Of a stretch of DNA of 45,534 nucleotides, positions 35,114 to 43,499 are shown piece after piece (positions within the stretch are counted from its first letter, which is position 1; every line of letters starts with the position of its first letter). The translations under genes were made by a program, and so were the position numbers. This DNA is from Acidobacteriaceae bacterium (GTDB taxonomy: Bacteria; Acidobacteriota; Terriglobia; Terriglobales; Acidobacteriaceae). Under the pieces are notes generated by a model. The model searched no databases. It was not told where the DNA came from and worked only from the letters and a program-made list of their open reading frames with translations. The DNA is taken from NCBI GenBank assembly GCA_030038195.1, contig JASHPJ010000151.1, positions 1 to 45,534 of the forward strand, written 5' to 3'.

Positions 35114-36457
35114 ATGCACGGCCTTCCCCTTCTCAAGTCGGTCGCAGTGGCCATGCTCATCCTGGCCAACGCCTTTTTTGTGGCTGCCGAATTCGCGCTT
35201 GTTTCCATCCGCGACACCCGCATCGAGCAGCTTCTCAAGGCGCAGGTCCCCGGAGCCCGCGCCGTGCGGCGGCTGCAGCGCAGCATTGACGATCTTCTGC
35301 CCGCCGTGCAGCTTGGCGTCACGCTCTGTTCGCTGGCGCTGGGCTGGCTGGGCGAGCCGCTGGCCGCCTCGCTGCTGCAGCCATGGTTTGGAGAGCTGCC
35401 GCACGCCAGCGTCTATGGGCATATTGCCGCGGTTGCCATCGGTTTCGCCTTCATCACCTACTTTCATGTCGTGGTCGGCGAACTGGTTCCCAAGTCGCTC
35501 GCGCTGCGCCGGGCTGAGGCACTTGCCGTGGCGGTTGCGCCGCCCATGCTGGTTTTCATGGCGATTGTCCGCCCGGCCGTGCGATTGCTGCGCGGCTCGG
35601 CCGCCGTGGTCCTGCGCGGTTTCGACGTGCCGATGACCGAGCGCGCTGCCGTCCATTCCGCTGAGGAGCTCAAGCTGATCGCCACGGCCGCGCGTCGCCT
35701 GGGCCTGCTTCCGCAGTTTCAGGAGATGCTGATTCACCGCGCCGTCGAGCTCGACGACGTGCCCGTGCGCGAGATCATGACCCCGCGCCAGAAGATCTTT
35801 TCGCTGCCTTCGAACATGCTGCTCGAGGATGCCTGCGCGCGCGTGATGGCCCGCCACTACTCCCGGATTCCTGTTTACGACGAGACGCGCGGCCCCGAGC
35901 ACATCATCGGCGTCGTCTACGCGCGCGACCTGGCGCGGCTGCTCTACTTCCGCACTTCCTCGAGCGCTCCGCAGCCCGAGCTGCTCCTTGCCCAGATCAT
36001 GCGCGAGGTCGTCGTTGTTCCTGAGACCAAGTCGGTCCTCGCTCTCATTCGCGACTTTCAGCAGCGTCGCCGTCATCTCGCCGTCGCAGTGGACGAGTAT
36101 GGCTCCATCGTCGGGCTGGTCACTGCGGAGGACGCCATCGAGCAGTTGACCGGCGAGTTCCAGGATGAGTTCGATTCACCCTCGCGCCCAGTGTTCACCA
36201 CGGCTGGAGGCGCCGTGCTGATGGAAGGCAGCGTGAACCTGCGCGACCTTGAAACCCAGATGCAATGGAAGCTGCCCCGCGACGGAGGCGTGGAGACGCT
36301 GGCTGGCTTCGTACTCTATCGTCTCGGCCACATCCCGCAGTCTGGCGAATCGATCGTCTTTGAAGACCGCCGGCTCACCGTGGTGGAGATGGATGCGCGC
36401 CGCATCGCGAAGATTCGCGTGGAGCCCATCGCGGCCGAGGCTGAGCCAGCCAATTAA
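35114..36457 (+). CDS. CNNM/CBS-domain membrane protein (hemolysin C-like)
   Basis: A 447-aa protein of the CNNM/HlyC family, related to MgtE-independent magnesium or divalent cation transporters. The N-terminal CNNM domain has four membrane helices (AVAMLILANAFFVAAEFALV, TLCSLALGWLGEPLAASLL, FAFITYFHVVVGELVPKSLA and others). Two CBS domains follow (VREIMTPRQKIF and SKLVLRD-like LARLLYF), then a CorC/HlyC C-terminal module (GGAVLMEGSVNLRDLE). Start at 35114 (MHGLPLLKS) lies 9 nt after a TATCCT -10-like hexamer (35099-35104). The next gene is more than 400 bp away, and the hairpin at 36498-36529 may end its transcript. Confidence 0.88.
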   Translation: MHGLPLLKSVAVAMLILANAFFVAAEFALVSIRDTRIEQLLKAQVPGARAVRRLQRSIDDLLPAVQLGVTLCSLALGWLGEPLAASLLQPWFGELPHASVYGHIAAVAIGFAFITYFHVVVGELVPKSLALRRAEALAVAVAPPMLVFMAIVRPAVRLLRGSAAVVLRGFDVPMTERAAVHSAEELKLIATAARRLGLLPQFQEMLIHRAVELDDVPVREIMTPRQKIFSLPSNMLLEDACARVMARHYSRIPVYDETRGPEHIIGVVYARDLARLLYFRTSSSAPQPELLLAQIMREVVVVPETKSVLALIRDFQQRRRHLAVAVDEYGSIVGLVTAEDAIEQLTGEFQDEFDSPSRPVFTTAGGAVLMEGSVNLRDLETQMQWKLPRDGGVETLAGFVLYRLGHIPQSGESIVFEDRRLTVVEMDARRIAKIRVEPIAAEAEPAN

Positions 36458-36879
36458 AGCAGATCCAGCGTGTCTCTGCTCCGGAGCCGTTGCGACGAAG
36501 GGACTTTTTCCTCAAGAAAAAGCCCCTTTGCTCGATTTCCAATGGAATCACGTGTTGACCCGGGAACGGTCCGGGGCGGGCTCACTGGTCACGTCCGACG
36601 AAGACGGCAATGGAAGAGATGCGGTTGTTCCAGGTTTTGGCGGGGTTTTCCGGCAGTCTGAAGTGGATCAGGCTGTAGATATCGTGATCGACCAGAGGGC
36701 TGATGACGCCGAATTATCGTTGTTGAAGACCCGCGCGCGCCCCACCAAATACGCGGACAGACGAGATTCTGTCATTGAAGCCTGGCAGGAGCGACGAACT
36801 TCTGGGACACCACACGAGTGCGCATCTTCTTCAGGGCCGGTTTCAGGGCCGGTCGCTGATTTATCGTGGTACCCGAGCT
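36458..36879. other. 422-bp non-coding gap before the ABC permease
   Basis: No convincing gene. A hairpin AAGGGACTTTTTC (36498-36510) / GAAAAAGCCCCTTT (36516-36529) may terminate the CNNM gene. At 36483-36511 is the repeat phrase GGAGCCGTTGCGACG also seen at 40026-40054. A 12-bp tandem duplication TTCAGGGCCGGT lies at 36830-36853. The + strand frame in which the sequence reads KADPACLCSGAVATKGLFPQ runs on through the region and into the permease but has no signature. Confidence 0.45.
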
Positions 36880-37815
36880 ATGAAGCAGACCCTCACCCGC
36901 CTTTTTCTTACCCTGCCGGTCGTCTGGCTCGTGGTCTCGCTTGTTTTTCTGCTCATTCATCTTGTTCCCGGCGACCCCATTCTGCAGATGCTGGGCGAAG
37001 GCGCAACTGCGGCTGACGTGACGGCGCTGCGCCATCAGTACGGCCTCGACCAGCCGCTCTGGACGCAGTACACCCATTATTGGGCGGGCGTTGTGCACGG
37101 CAATCTCGGCGCCTCCATCCGCCTGCACGACTCGGTAATGCACCTTATCCTCGAGCGTTATCCATATACACTGGCGCTCACGGCTGCCGCGCTAGTCCTG
37201 GCGATGGTTCTGGCGCTGCCCGCCGGCATCCTTGCCGCGCTGCACCGCGGCCGTGCGCTCGACCAGTCGCTTTCGGTGGTGAGCCTCTTCGGACTCTCGG
37301 TGCCGGGCATCGCGCTCGGCCCGGTGCTGATCCTGGTTTTCTCCATCGGCCTGGGATGGACGCCCGTCTCCGGCGCAAACGCCGGCGGCGCGGCTTCGAT
37401 CGGATGGCGCTACCTCATCCTTCCCGCCATCACCATGGGAGCATCTCTGGCGGCCATTCTTACGCGCATGGTGCGCACCGCCATGCTGGAAGAACTGGGC
37501 CAGGACTACATCCGCACCGCGCGCGCCAAGGGACTGGGCGAAGTGGCCGTCGTCTGCCGCCACGCATTGCCTAATGCGCTCATCCCCATCGTGACTGTTA
37601 TCGGCCTGCAATTCGGCGCGCTGCTGGCTGGCGCCATCGTAACCGAAAAGATCTTCAGTTGGCCGGGTCTTGGCCGGCTTGTGGTCGATGCCATCTCCAA
37701 CCGCGATTACGCGCTTGTGCAGGGCTGCCTGCTGGCCATCGGCCTGACCTATGTGCTGGTGAATTTTCTGACGGATGTGGCCTATCGATGGATCAACCCA
37801 CGCATGCGTGCATAA
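36880..37815 (+). CDS. ABC transporter permease, DppB/OppB type
   Basis: A 311-aa inner-membrane permease of a peptide/nickel-type ABC importer. It starts MKQTLTRLFLTLPVVWLVVS and has six helices. The EAA loop that contacts the ATPase is IRTARAKGLGEVAVV followed by CRHALPNALIPIV. The open frame continues upstream to 36775, but the ATG at 36880 begins the conserved part. Normal partners (DppC, two ATPases, a binding protein) are not adjacent in the same orientation; the DppC-type gene lies downstream in the opposite orientation (38287-39144). Confidence 0.9.
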   Translation: MKQTLTRLFLTLPVVWLVVSLVFLLIHLVPGDPILQMLGEGATAADVTALRHQYGLDQPLWTQYTHYWAGVVHGNLGASIRLHDSVMHLILERYPYTLALTAAALVLAMVLALPAGILAALHRGRALDQSLSVVSLFGLSVPGIALGPVLILVFSIGLGWTPVSGANAGGAASIGWRYLILPAITMGASLAAILTRMVRTAMLEELGQDYIRTARAKGLGEVAVVCRHALPNALIPIVTVIGLQFGALLAGAIVTEKIFSWPGLGRLVVDAISNRDYALVQGCLLAIGLTYVLVNFLTDVAYRWINPRMRA

Positions 37816-37825
37816 TACGAGAGGA

Positions 37826-38290
37826 TCAGGAGACATGCAGCGTAACAATCTTCGGTTTCAGTTCGCCGTCAGCGTTCACCGTCAGCAGGCCAACCGTCAC
37901 CGGCAGCTCAAACCGGCGCGGGCCGCAGGAGCCTGGATTGAAATACAGCACGCCTTTTTTCGTGTGGTAGTTGGGCACATGCGTGTGCCCGTAGAGCACC
38001 GCGGCAAACTTGCCTGCGGCCGGGTCGAGGTGCAGCATCTTCAGGTCGTGAAGCATGTAGAGGTAATGCTCCTCGATCAGCACTACGTCCGTCTCCGGCA
38101 GCTTGCTGCACGCTCCTTCGTGGTCCACGTTGCCGCGGATCGCCGTGACCGGCGCAATCTTGCCCAACTCGTCCAGGATTGCGGGTCTGCCCACGTCACC
38201 CAGGTGCAGAATGCGCTCCACGCCCTTAAGCGCCGGCGCAACCTCGGGGCGCAGCAGGCCGTGGGTATCGCTCACCACGCCGATCTTCAC
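37826..38290 (-). CDS. YfcE/MJ0936-family metallophosphoesterase
   Basis: A 154-aa phosphodiesterase. The metal-binding signatures are MKIGVVSDTHGLLRPE, HLGDVGRPAIL, IRGNVDHEG and LYGHTHVPNYHTKKG, all intact, so it should bind two metals. E. coli YfcE hydrolyses bis-p-nitrophenyl phosphate; the natural substrate is unclear. The GTG start (38290-38288) overlaps the TGA of the upstream DppC-type gene by 4 nt (GTGA), which suggests translational coupling. It ends 11 bp from the end of the DppB-type gene coming from the other side. Confidence 0.9.
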   Translation of the reverse strand: MKIGVVSDTHGLLRPEVAPALKGVERILHLGDVGRPAILDELGKIAPVTAIRGNVDHEGACSKLPETDVVLIEEHYLYMLHDLKMLHLDPAAGKFAAVLYGHTHVPNYHTKKGVLYFNPGSCGPRRFELPVTVGLLTVNADGELKPKIVTLHVS

Positions 38291-39144
38291 AGTCCCAGTT
38301 CCAGCCGCGTGCGCGGGTCGAGCTCGTCGCGCAGCGCATCGCCCAGAAAATTGAAGCCGAGCACCGCGCCCGCCACGGCTGCTGCGGGAAACAGCACCAG
38401 GTGCGGCGAGTCGAACAGGTGCAGCCGCGCATCGTTGAGCATGGCGCCCCAGCTTGGCGTAGGCGCCGGAATGCCCAGCCCGAGAAACGACAGCGTTGCC
38501 TCGGCCAGGATCACGCCGGCCATGCCGATGGCCGCCTGCACCAGCACCGGCTGCACAATGTTGGGCAGAATGTGCCGGAAGAAGATATGCAATCCGCCCG
38601 CGCCCAGCGCGTGCGCCGCATCCACATACTCGCGCTCGCGCACGGCCATCACCTGCGCGCGCACCAGCCGCGCGTAGCCGGCCCATCCGCCGATGGCCAG
38701 CGCCAGCACGAGATTCGTAAACCCCGGTCCCAGGAATGCGGCAAAGGCGATGGCCAGCAGGATGCCCGGCAGCGCCTGAAAGGTATTCATTGCGAAGGTG
38801 GTGAGCGCTGCGTCCACCCATCCACCCAGGTAGCCGGCCAGGCCGCCAATCGCCAGCCCCAGCGCCAGAGAAACCGCAACCACGCTTACTGAGACAGCCA
38901 GCGAAAGCCGCGCGCCCCACAGCAGTCGCGCCAGCGTGTCGCGGCCCAGTTCGTCGGTTCCCGCCCAGTGCGCCATCGAAGGGCCTTCGAGCCGGTGCAC
39001 AAGGTCAATCGCCGACGGATTGTATGGGGCGAGCCATGGCGCAGCCAGGCCGCACACCACGAATGCCGCCAGCAGCACTACTCCTGCCACGGCCAGCGGC
39101 TGCCGCCGCACACGCATGCCCAGCCTGGAACTGGAAAAAATCAT
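38287..39144 (-). CDS. ABC transporter permease, DppC/OppC type
   Basis: A 285-aa permease, the second half expected for a Dpp/Opp-type importer. The start region MIFSSSRLGMRVRRQPLAVA is followed by the family signature HWAGTDELGRDTLARLLWGA and the EAA loop VDAAHALGAGGLHIF with FRHILPNIVQPVLV. It lies on the minus strand, convergent with the DppB-type gene. Start is placed at 39144; 39150 is an alternative two codons earlier. No ATPase or substrate-binding protein gene is in the window. Confidence 0.9.
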   Translation of the reverse strand: MIFSSSRLGMRVRRQPLAVAGVVLLAAFVVCGLAAPWLAPYNPSAIDLVHRLEGPSMAHWAGTDELGRDTLARLLWGARLSLAVSVSVVAVSLALGLAIGGLAGYLGGWVDAALTTFAMNTFQALPGILLAIAFAAFLGPGFTNLVLALAIGGWAGYARLVRAQVMAVREREYVDAAHALGAGGLHIFFRHILPNIVQPVLVQAAIGMAGVILAEATLSFLGLGIPAPTPSWGAMLNDARLHLFDSPHLVLFPAAAVAGAVLGFNFLGDALRDELDPRTRLELGL

Positions 39145-39198
39145 CGGCACTCAAAAAGAATACAGCGACACCCGCACCTGGTCCGGGTCTAAACCACC

Positions 39199-39993
39199 AT
39201 GAGATTCGCCTGCCGTGCTTTTGTTTTTTCGCTGGCGCTTGCCGCCATGCCGCTCGCTGCGCAGATGTATCCGCCTTCCCAGCAGGCGGAGGGACCTGAC
39301 CTGCGCGCAGAGGCGGAACAGTTGTTTGCTCTTGCCAACCAGGCCCGCACGCAGGCCGGCGCAGGCCGCCTGGAGTGGGACCCGGCCCTGGCCGAGGCTG
39401 CGCTCTATCATTGCCGCCGCATGGCCTACGAAGGGCCCATCGCGCACCGCTACGACGGCGAAGCCGATGTGGCCGGCCGGGCTGCGCAGGCGGGCGCGCG
39501 CTTCGGGCTCATCGAAGAGAACGTCGCCGTGGGTCCCTCGGCTGAAGCCATTCACCAGGAATGGATGAACTCGCCCGGCCATCGCGACAATCTGCTCAAT
39601 CCTGAAGTGGATCACGTCGGCATCGCCGTCGTGGCCAACCGCGGCGTGCTCTACGCGGTGGCCGATTACTCGCATGCCGTGCTCGCGCTCTCTGCACCGC
39701 AGGTCGAAGCGCGCGTCGCCGGTCTCATCCGCCCCAGCGGCGTGACCATTCTCGTGAACCCATCCCTGGCGCGCGCCGCCTGCACAAGAGACTCCGGCCT
39801 GCCGCGCGCCGCTTCCGGTCCGCAGCCGCGTTTCATCATGCGCTGGCAGGATTCCGATCTCGCACGCCTGCCACAGGCGCTGGTTGATCGCCTCAGCTCC
39901 GGCAATTACACAAAGGCTTCCATCGGAAGCTGTCCCGCGCAGAGCGCGCAAAGCTCGTTTTCTGCCTATCGCATTGCCGTGCTGTTGTATTGA
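39199..39993 (+). CDS. Secreted CAP-domain (SCP/PR1-like) protein
   Basis: A 264-aa exported protein. The signal peptide ends near PLAAQMYP. The CAP domain covers about residues 37-155: LFALANQARTQAGAGRLEWD, LAEAALYHCRRMA and EEWM-like QEWMNSPGHRDNLLNPEVDH followed by VGIAVV. The His and Glu residues typical of CAP cavities are in HRYDGE and IEENVAVGPS. The C-terminal 100 residues are a separate unnamed domain. Functions of bacterial CAP proteins vary (lipid binding or proteolysis). It is divergent from the DppC-type gene. Confidence 0.9.
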   Translation: MRFACRAFVFSLALAAMPLAAQMYPPSQQAEGPDLRAEAEQLFALANQARTQAGAGRLEWDPALAEAALYHCRRMAYEGPIAHRYDGEADVAGRAAQAGARFGLIEENVAVGPSAEAIHQEWMNSPGHRDNLLNPEVDHVGIAVVANRGVLYAVADYSHAVLALSAPQVEARVAGLIRPSGVTILVNPSLARAACTRDSGLPRAASGPQPRFIMRWQDSDLARLPQALVDRLSSGNYTKASIGSCPAQSAQSSFSAYRIAVLLY

Positions 39994-40025
39994 GTGTCAG
40001 GGCAGCTCCAGAGTTGTTCTATCCT

Positions 40026-40054
40026 GGAGCCGTTGCGACGGAGCGGCTTTGTCA
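40026..40054. repeat. Short repeat GGAGCCGTTGCGACG, copy 2
   Basis: The 15-mer GGAGCCGTTGCGACG at 40026-40040 and its continuation (pattern rAGsGrCTTT) match 36483-36511. It stands between the CAP gene and the HAD gene stop codon at 40060. Confidence 0.65.
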
Positions 40055-40059
40055 CATCT

Positions 40060-40680
40060 CTATGCAGTCATCCCGGCTTCGGTTCCCTTGCGCCGCTCCA
40101 GCGCAGAAGGTACGCGCACGGACGCCATACCCGCGGCCGTCGCTGCCTGTATGCCGAACGCCGTGTCTTCAAAGACGAGGCAATCTGCCGGCACCACGCC
40201 GAGCCGCTCGGCAGCCGTCAGGAAGCCATCCGGCGCCGGCTTGCTCCGCGCATAATCTTCCGCGCCTACAATCGTGTCGAACCGGTCAAGTAGCCCAAGT
40301 GCCGTGAGCGAATTCACCACCGACTCGCGGCTGCTGCCTGACACCACGCCCAGTGGAATCGACCGATGCTTCTCCTCAATCTGCTCCAGCACCTCCGGCA
40401 CGGCCTGCAGATGGGGCAGTTGCTCGTAATAGAGGCTCTCCTTGCGCTCGCCCACCTCGGCCACGGGCATGTTCAGCCCCTGCATCCGGTTCAGCGTGGA
40501 GATGATCTCGTGCACCGGCTTGCCACCCCACTCATAAAAGAGCGCTTCGTCAAACGGGCAACCCCACTCGCCCAGAGCCGTCTTCCACGCAATGTAGTGT
40601 AGCGGCATGGAGTCGGCAATGGTGCCGTCGCAATCGAACAGATACGCGTGGAATGCGCCTTCGGGGATATTCAGCTTCAT
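40060..40680 (-). CDS. HAD hydrolase, beta-phosphoglucomutase/YqaB-like
   Basis: A 206-aa HAD protein. The nucleophile motif is YLFDCDGTIADSMPLHY, with Cys between the two Asp residues. Cap and later motifs are LGVVSGSSRESV, SKPAPDGFLTAAERLG and LVFEDTAFGIQAATAAGM. This resembles beta-phosphoglucomutase and fructose-1-phosphatase (YqaB), where the same FDCDGT variant occurs. Start at 40680. The longer open frame to 40788 runs into the AhpD-like gene and is unlikely. Confidence 0.88.
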   Translation of the reverse strand: MKLNIPEGAFHAYLFDCDGTIADSMPLHYIAWKTALGEWGCPFDEALFYEWGGKPVHEIISTLNRMQGLNMPVAEVGERKESLYYEQLPHLQAVPEVLEQIEEKHRSIPLGVVSGSSRESVVNSLTALGLLDRFDTIVGAEDYARSKPAPDGFLTAAERLGVVPADCLVFEDTAFGIQAATAAGMASVRVPSALERRKGTEAGMTA

Positions 40681-40771
40681 GCGTAAGAGTATCCTTCTCG
40701 GATGGATGCTGCGCATGCCAGGGAGGAGGCTTCCGGCAACCGCTGAGCCGCGCCGCCCGGAGCATACAGGT

Positions 40772-41371
40772 CTATTGCAGTGTCGCATTCTGCGCCAGCC
40801 GCGGCCCGTCCTGCTCCATCGGCCTGGCGCAGCCGCCCTCGCCCGGCTTGGTTGGCTCCATTCTCAGCGCATTGTTGAACCGGTTGAAGTAGTTGAAGAG
40901 CCCGATGGCGCACAGCAGCTCCACGATCTCGCCCTCGGAGTAGTAGCTGCGCAGCTCGGCAAACTGCTCGTCGGTCACTGCGTGCGCATCGCCGGTCACC
41001 GTCTCGGCCAGCCGCAGCGCGGCCTTCTCTGCCGGCGTAAAATCCGTGCGCTCCCGCCACTCGGCCAGGTGGGCAAGCTGATCGTCGGTCCATCCCAGGT
41101 TCCTCGCCAGGATCGTGTGGCTTGCCAGGCAGTAGAGCGTGTCGTTCACCTGGCTGGTCCTCACAATAATCAACTCCTTCAGCCTGGTGGGGACCGTGCC
41201 CGTATTCAGCACCGCGCCAAAGTGCGCCTGCATGGTGGCAAAGATCTCCGGCCGGTGCGCCATCACCCGGAACATATTCGGCACATTGCCGCGCTGCGCA
41301 TAGGCCTTGTCATAGAGTACAGCCAGCTCCGCGCTTACCTCGCTTCGATCGAGCCTGGAAATCCGTGACAT
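40772..41371 (-). CDS. AhpD/carboxymuconolactone decarboxylase-like protein
   Basis: A 199-aa all-helical protein of the AhpD/CMD fold. The active segment is NDTLYCLASH: the second Cys (C81) and the His (H85) are kept, but the first Cys of the usual CxxC is Thr (T78). It may therefore not work as a classical AhpD thiol peroxidase. GTVPTRLKELIIVRTSQV precedes it, as in the family. AGGAGG lies before the ATG at 41371. Role: peroxide or small-molecule metabolism, not resolved. Confidence 0.88.
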   Translation of the reverse strand: MSRISRLDRSEVSAELAVLYDKAYAQRGNVPNMFRVMAHRPEIFATMQAHFGAVLNTGTVPTRLKELIIVRTSQVNDTLYCLASHTILARNLGWTDDQLAHLAEWRERTDFTPAEKAALRLAETVTGDAHAVTDEQFAELRSYYSEGEIVELLCAIGLFNYFNRFNNALRMEPTKPGEGGCARPMEQDGPRLAQNATLQ

Positions 41372-41454
41372 CGCGCACCTCCTCCTTTCAGCCTATCCTA
41401 CCGCCGGCTCATGGCTCGTACCCGCGATCTCGCACCGCCAATCATCTTCCACCC

Positions 41455-41680
41455 CAGGGCAAACGCATCTTAATTCCGTTTCGCGCTGTTGGAGTGCGGC
41501 GTAGCCGTTTTCGGGCGATGTAGCAGGCCAAAAACCAGTTCGATCTGTGCCGATCATAGCCAAGAGATGATTGGCGAAGCGATTTTCAACGCCGACGGGA
41601 ATGAATTCGTATGCCAACCTCGCTCAAATGAACCCCGATAGTAATCTTTAGCCGCGAAAAATTAAGATGCGTTTGCCCTG
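41455..41680. mobile_element. 226-bp MITE with 21-bp perfect terminal inverted repeats
   Basis: The two ends are exact inverted 21-bp copies (41455-41475 and 41660-41680), each beginning CAGGGCAAACGCATC when read from outside. They are flanked by the 10-bp direct repeat TCTTCCACCC (41445-41454 and 41681-41690), a target-site duplication. The internal 184 bp have no transposase. The element is non-autonomous and young, since ends and duplication are perfect. A 10-bp duplication occurs among IS4-type elements (inference). It lies 62 bp upstream of tRNA-Asn. Confidence 0.85.
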
Positions 41681-41750
41681 TCTTCCACCCTCCTTTTGAC
41701 GCCCAAGCCCTGCTCTGATACTTTGATAGAGGACAACTCAGCGCCCAACA

Positions 41751-41827
<77 letters not shown>

Positions 41828-41831
41828 TAAA

Positions 41832-43106
41832 TCAAGCACTTGCAGCAACCCTTCCGATCGACTTCGCCGAACTTCGCCGAATTCCATTCAGACCTTTAAG
41901 ATTCCTCCCCTTCAGGCCCAAACTTTCCTCCGGCATTCTCCAATCGCCGAGCACCGCCGACGTGCGCGAGTTCACGGCGGCGAGGACGCTCTCTTCGATT
42001 GTCTGAACGTAAACGTCGCCCGTCGTCTTAATGCTCGCGTGACGCAACATGCCTTGTGTGTCTTTCAGGGTTCCATGCTGCTGCATGTCCGTTCCCAGTG
42101 TCCGGCGCATCACCTGGAAGGTGACCAGCCGATCCGGGATGCCCAACTTCTGGGCGACCGGGCGAACGCGCCATTTAAGGAAGTTTTTTCCCCATCGTGG
42201 CACTGCCTGTCCCTTCCGTTCTCCACGTCCGAACGTGGGGAACATCAGGGCCTCCGGCGAAGAGTCCTTCGAGAGCCTCCGCCAGGCTTCGATCACGGGC
42301 CGCACTTGCTCGGGAACCGGAATCGGCGCCTTGCTTTGCTTGGTCTTCAGTCGGCCGCTGTAGAACTGCCCTTCATAGGCCGTCCCGTACGGCTGAAGTG
42401 CTTCACCCGTCCAGGACTTCCATTGCAGGCCCATGACTTCACTCGCGCGAGGGCCACAGAAGATGCCGACCTGAAGGAGACAGAGATCGTGCATGTCCTC
42501 AATACCGTTGACGAGGCCCAGAATCTGGTCCTGCGTCATCACTGGTTTTTCAACCGGCTTGGTCTGAGGCATTGTCACGTCTTCTCCTGGGTCTTCCTTA
42601 AGGAACTTCTGCTTGCGAGCCATTGCGGTGATCGCACGGACGTTTGAATAACAAGATCGAACAACCGACTCGGAATAATCTTCAGCCATTCCGTTCAACC
42701 AGATTTGAATCTGGAACGAATCGAGCTTGCGCAGTGGAAGATCACCGAATTTTGAGATCAGATAACGTTCAATCTGATCGGTATTGGTTTGCTTGTAGGC
42801 CGGGCTCCATTTGCCCTGCCGCATCGGGATGTAGCGTTCCTTGACGAACCATCGAAACGTCACTGCTTCGTCTTGCTGAACACTGGGCATTTCAGCGAGA
42901 ATCCCGCAATCCTTGAGGATCATCTCCCGCAACAGCTGTTCGGCCTTCCACTTCGGATTGCCCGCTTTGGGGCAGATCGGCACGTTGCGGTGCTTCCGGA
43001 CCTCCTTTCCTAGGTTGTTCTGCCCGTAGATGAGGTACTTCCCGTACCACATCTTCACCTTCTTCCCACTCGGGTAGACGGTGCCCTTCTGATACTTCAT
43101 TGCCAT
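41832..43106 (-). CDS. Tyrosine recombinase (integrase)
   Basis: A 424-aa phage/ICE-type tyrosine recombinase for site-specific insertion at tRNA-Asn. A SAM-like core-binding domain (IQIWLNGMAEDYSESVVRS) precedes the catalytic part. The catalytic residues are R220 in GPRASEVMGLQW, R334 in FQVMRRTLGTD, H356 in MLRHASIKTTGDVY and the nucleophile Y366. The His that usually starts the HxxR box is Gln (Q331), as in a known acidobacterial-type variant (from recollection). The ATG at 43106 has GGAG 6 nt upstream; the TTG at 43166 is an alternative. It faces the tRNA. Confidence 0.93.
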   Translation of the reverse strand: MAMKYQKGTVYPSGKKVKMWYGKYLIYGQNNLGKEVRKHRNVPICPKAGNPKWKAEQLLREMILKDCGILAEMPSVQQDEAVTFRWFVKERYIPMRQGKWSPAYKQTNTDQIERYLISKFGDLPLRKLDSFQIQIWLNGMAEDYSESVVRSCYSNVRAITAMARKQKFLKEDPGEDVTMPQTKPVEKPVMTQDQILGLVNGIEDMHDLCLLQVGIFCGPRASEVMGLQWKSWTGEALQPYGTAYEGQFYSGRLKTKQSKAPIPVPEQVRPVIEAWRRLSKDSSPEALMFPTFGRGERKGQAVPRWGKNFLKWRVRPVAQKLGIPDRLVTFQVMRRTLGTDMQQHGTLKDTQGMLRHASIKTTGDVYVQTIEESVLAAVNSRTSAVLGDWRMPEESLGLKGRNLKGLNGIRRSSAKSIGRVAASA

Positions 43107-43167
43107 TTCGTTCTCCGGTTTCTGCTTCCGGTCCTGGTCGTGGAGAACAATTCCTTCATACACCAAA

Positions 43168-43446
43168 TCAGGAGCGACGGAAAGTGGAAATGGTGTTCAA
43201 TTCAGCCATGAAAATCTCAACATCGGCAGCTCGGTAGCGAAGGAGCTTGCCTAGCTTCACGCCAGGAATTCGCGGAGAGCGGCGCGTTGTGTGATCGCGG
43301 ATGAATCGTTCGGATACGCCGAGTTTGGCGGCTACCTGGCGTGCATCGAGCAGGCGATCATCGTCTCGCTCTGGAGTGACATCGGTGCTCAGTGCGACCG
43401 AAGAGGCCGGAGTCGGCATCACATTTGGCGCCGTGGCAGTTGTCAT
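43168..43446 (-). CDS. AlpA/excisionase-like helix-turn-helix protein
   Basis: A 92-aa DNA-binding protein. The winged helix-turn-helix is LLDARQVAAKLGVSERFIRD, followed by SPRIPGVKLGKLLRYRAADV, the pattern of AlpA/Xis-type factors. GAGGTG precedes the ATG at 43446. It lies directly upstream of the integrase, so it probably directs excision or regulates the integrase gene. Its first 30 residues are an unstructured Thr/Ser/Pro-rich stretch. Confidence 0.85.
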   Translation of the reverse strand: MTTATAPNVMPTPASSVALSTDVTPERDDDRLLDARQVAAKLGVSERFIRDHTTRRSPRIPGVKLGKLLRYRAADVEIFMAELNTISTFRRS

Positions 43447-43499
43447 GGTTCACCTCGGGGGATTCATTTCATTCACGTCCACGCTCAGCGCGTTGAAGG

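Noticed and set aside
34877-36076. Minus-strand frame of about 400 codons opposite the CNNM gene
   Set aside because: Antisense shadow, highly charged without a fold pattern.
36458-36879. Possible gene in the frame running from about 36458 into the permease
   Set aside because: No start codon with ribosome binding site, no motif, and it overlaps the permease in another frame.
41393-41617. 74-codon minus-strand frame in the MITE region
   Set aside because: It crosses the left end of the MITE and has no transposase motif, so it arises from the insertion.
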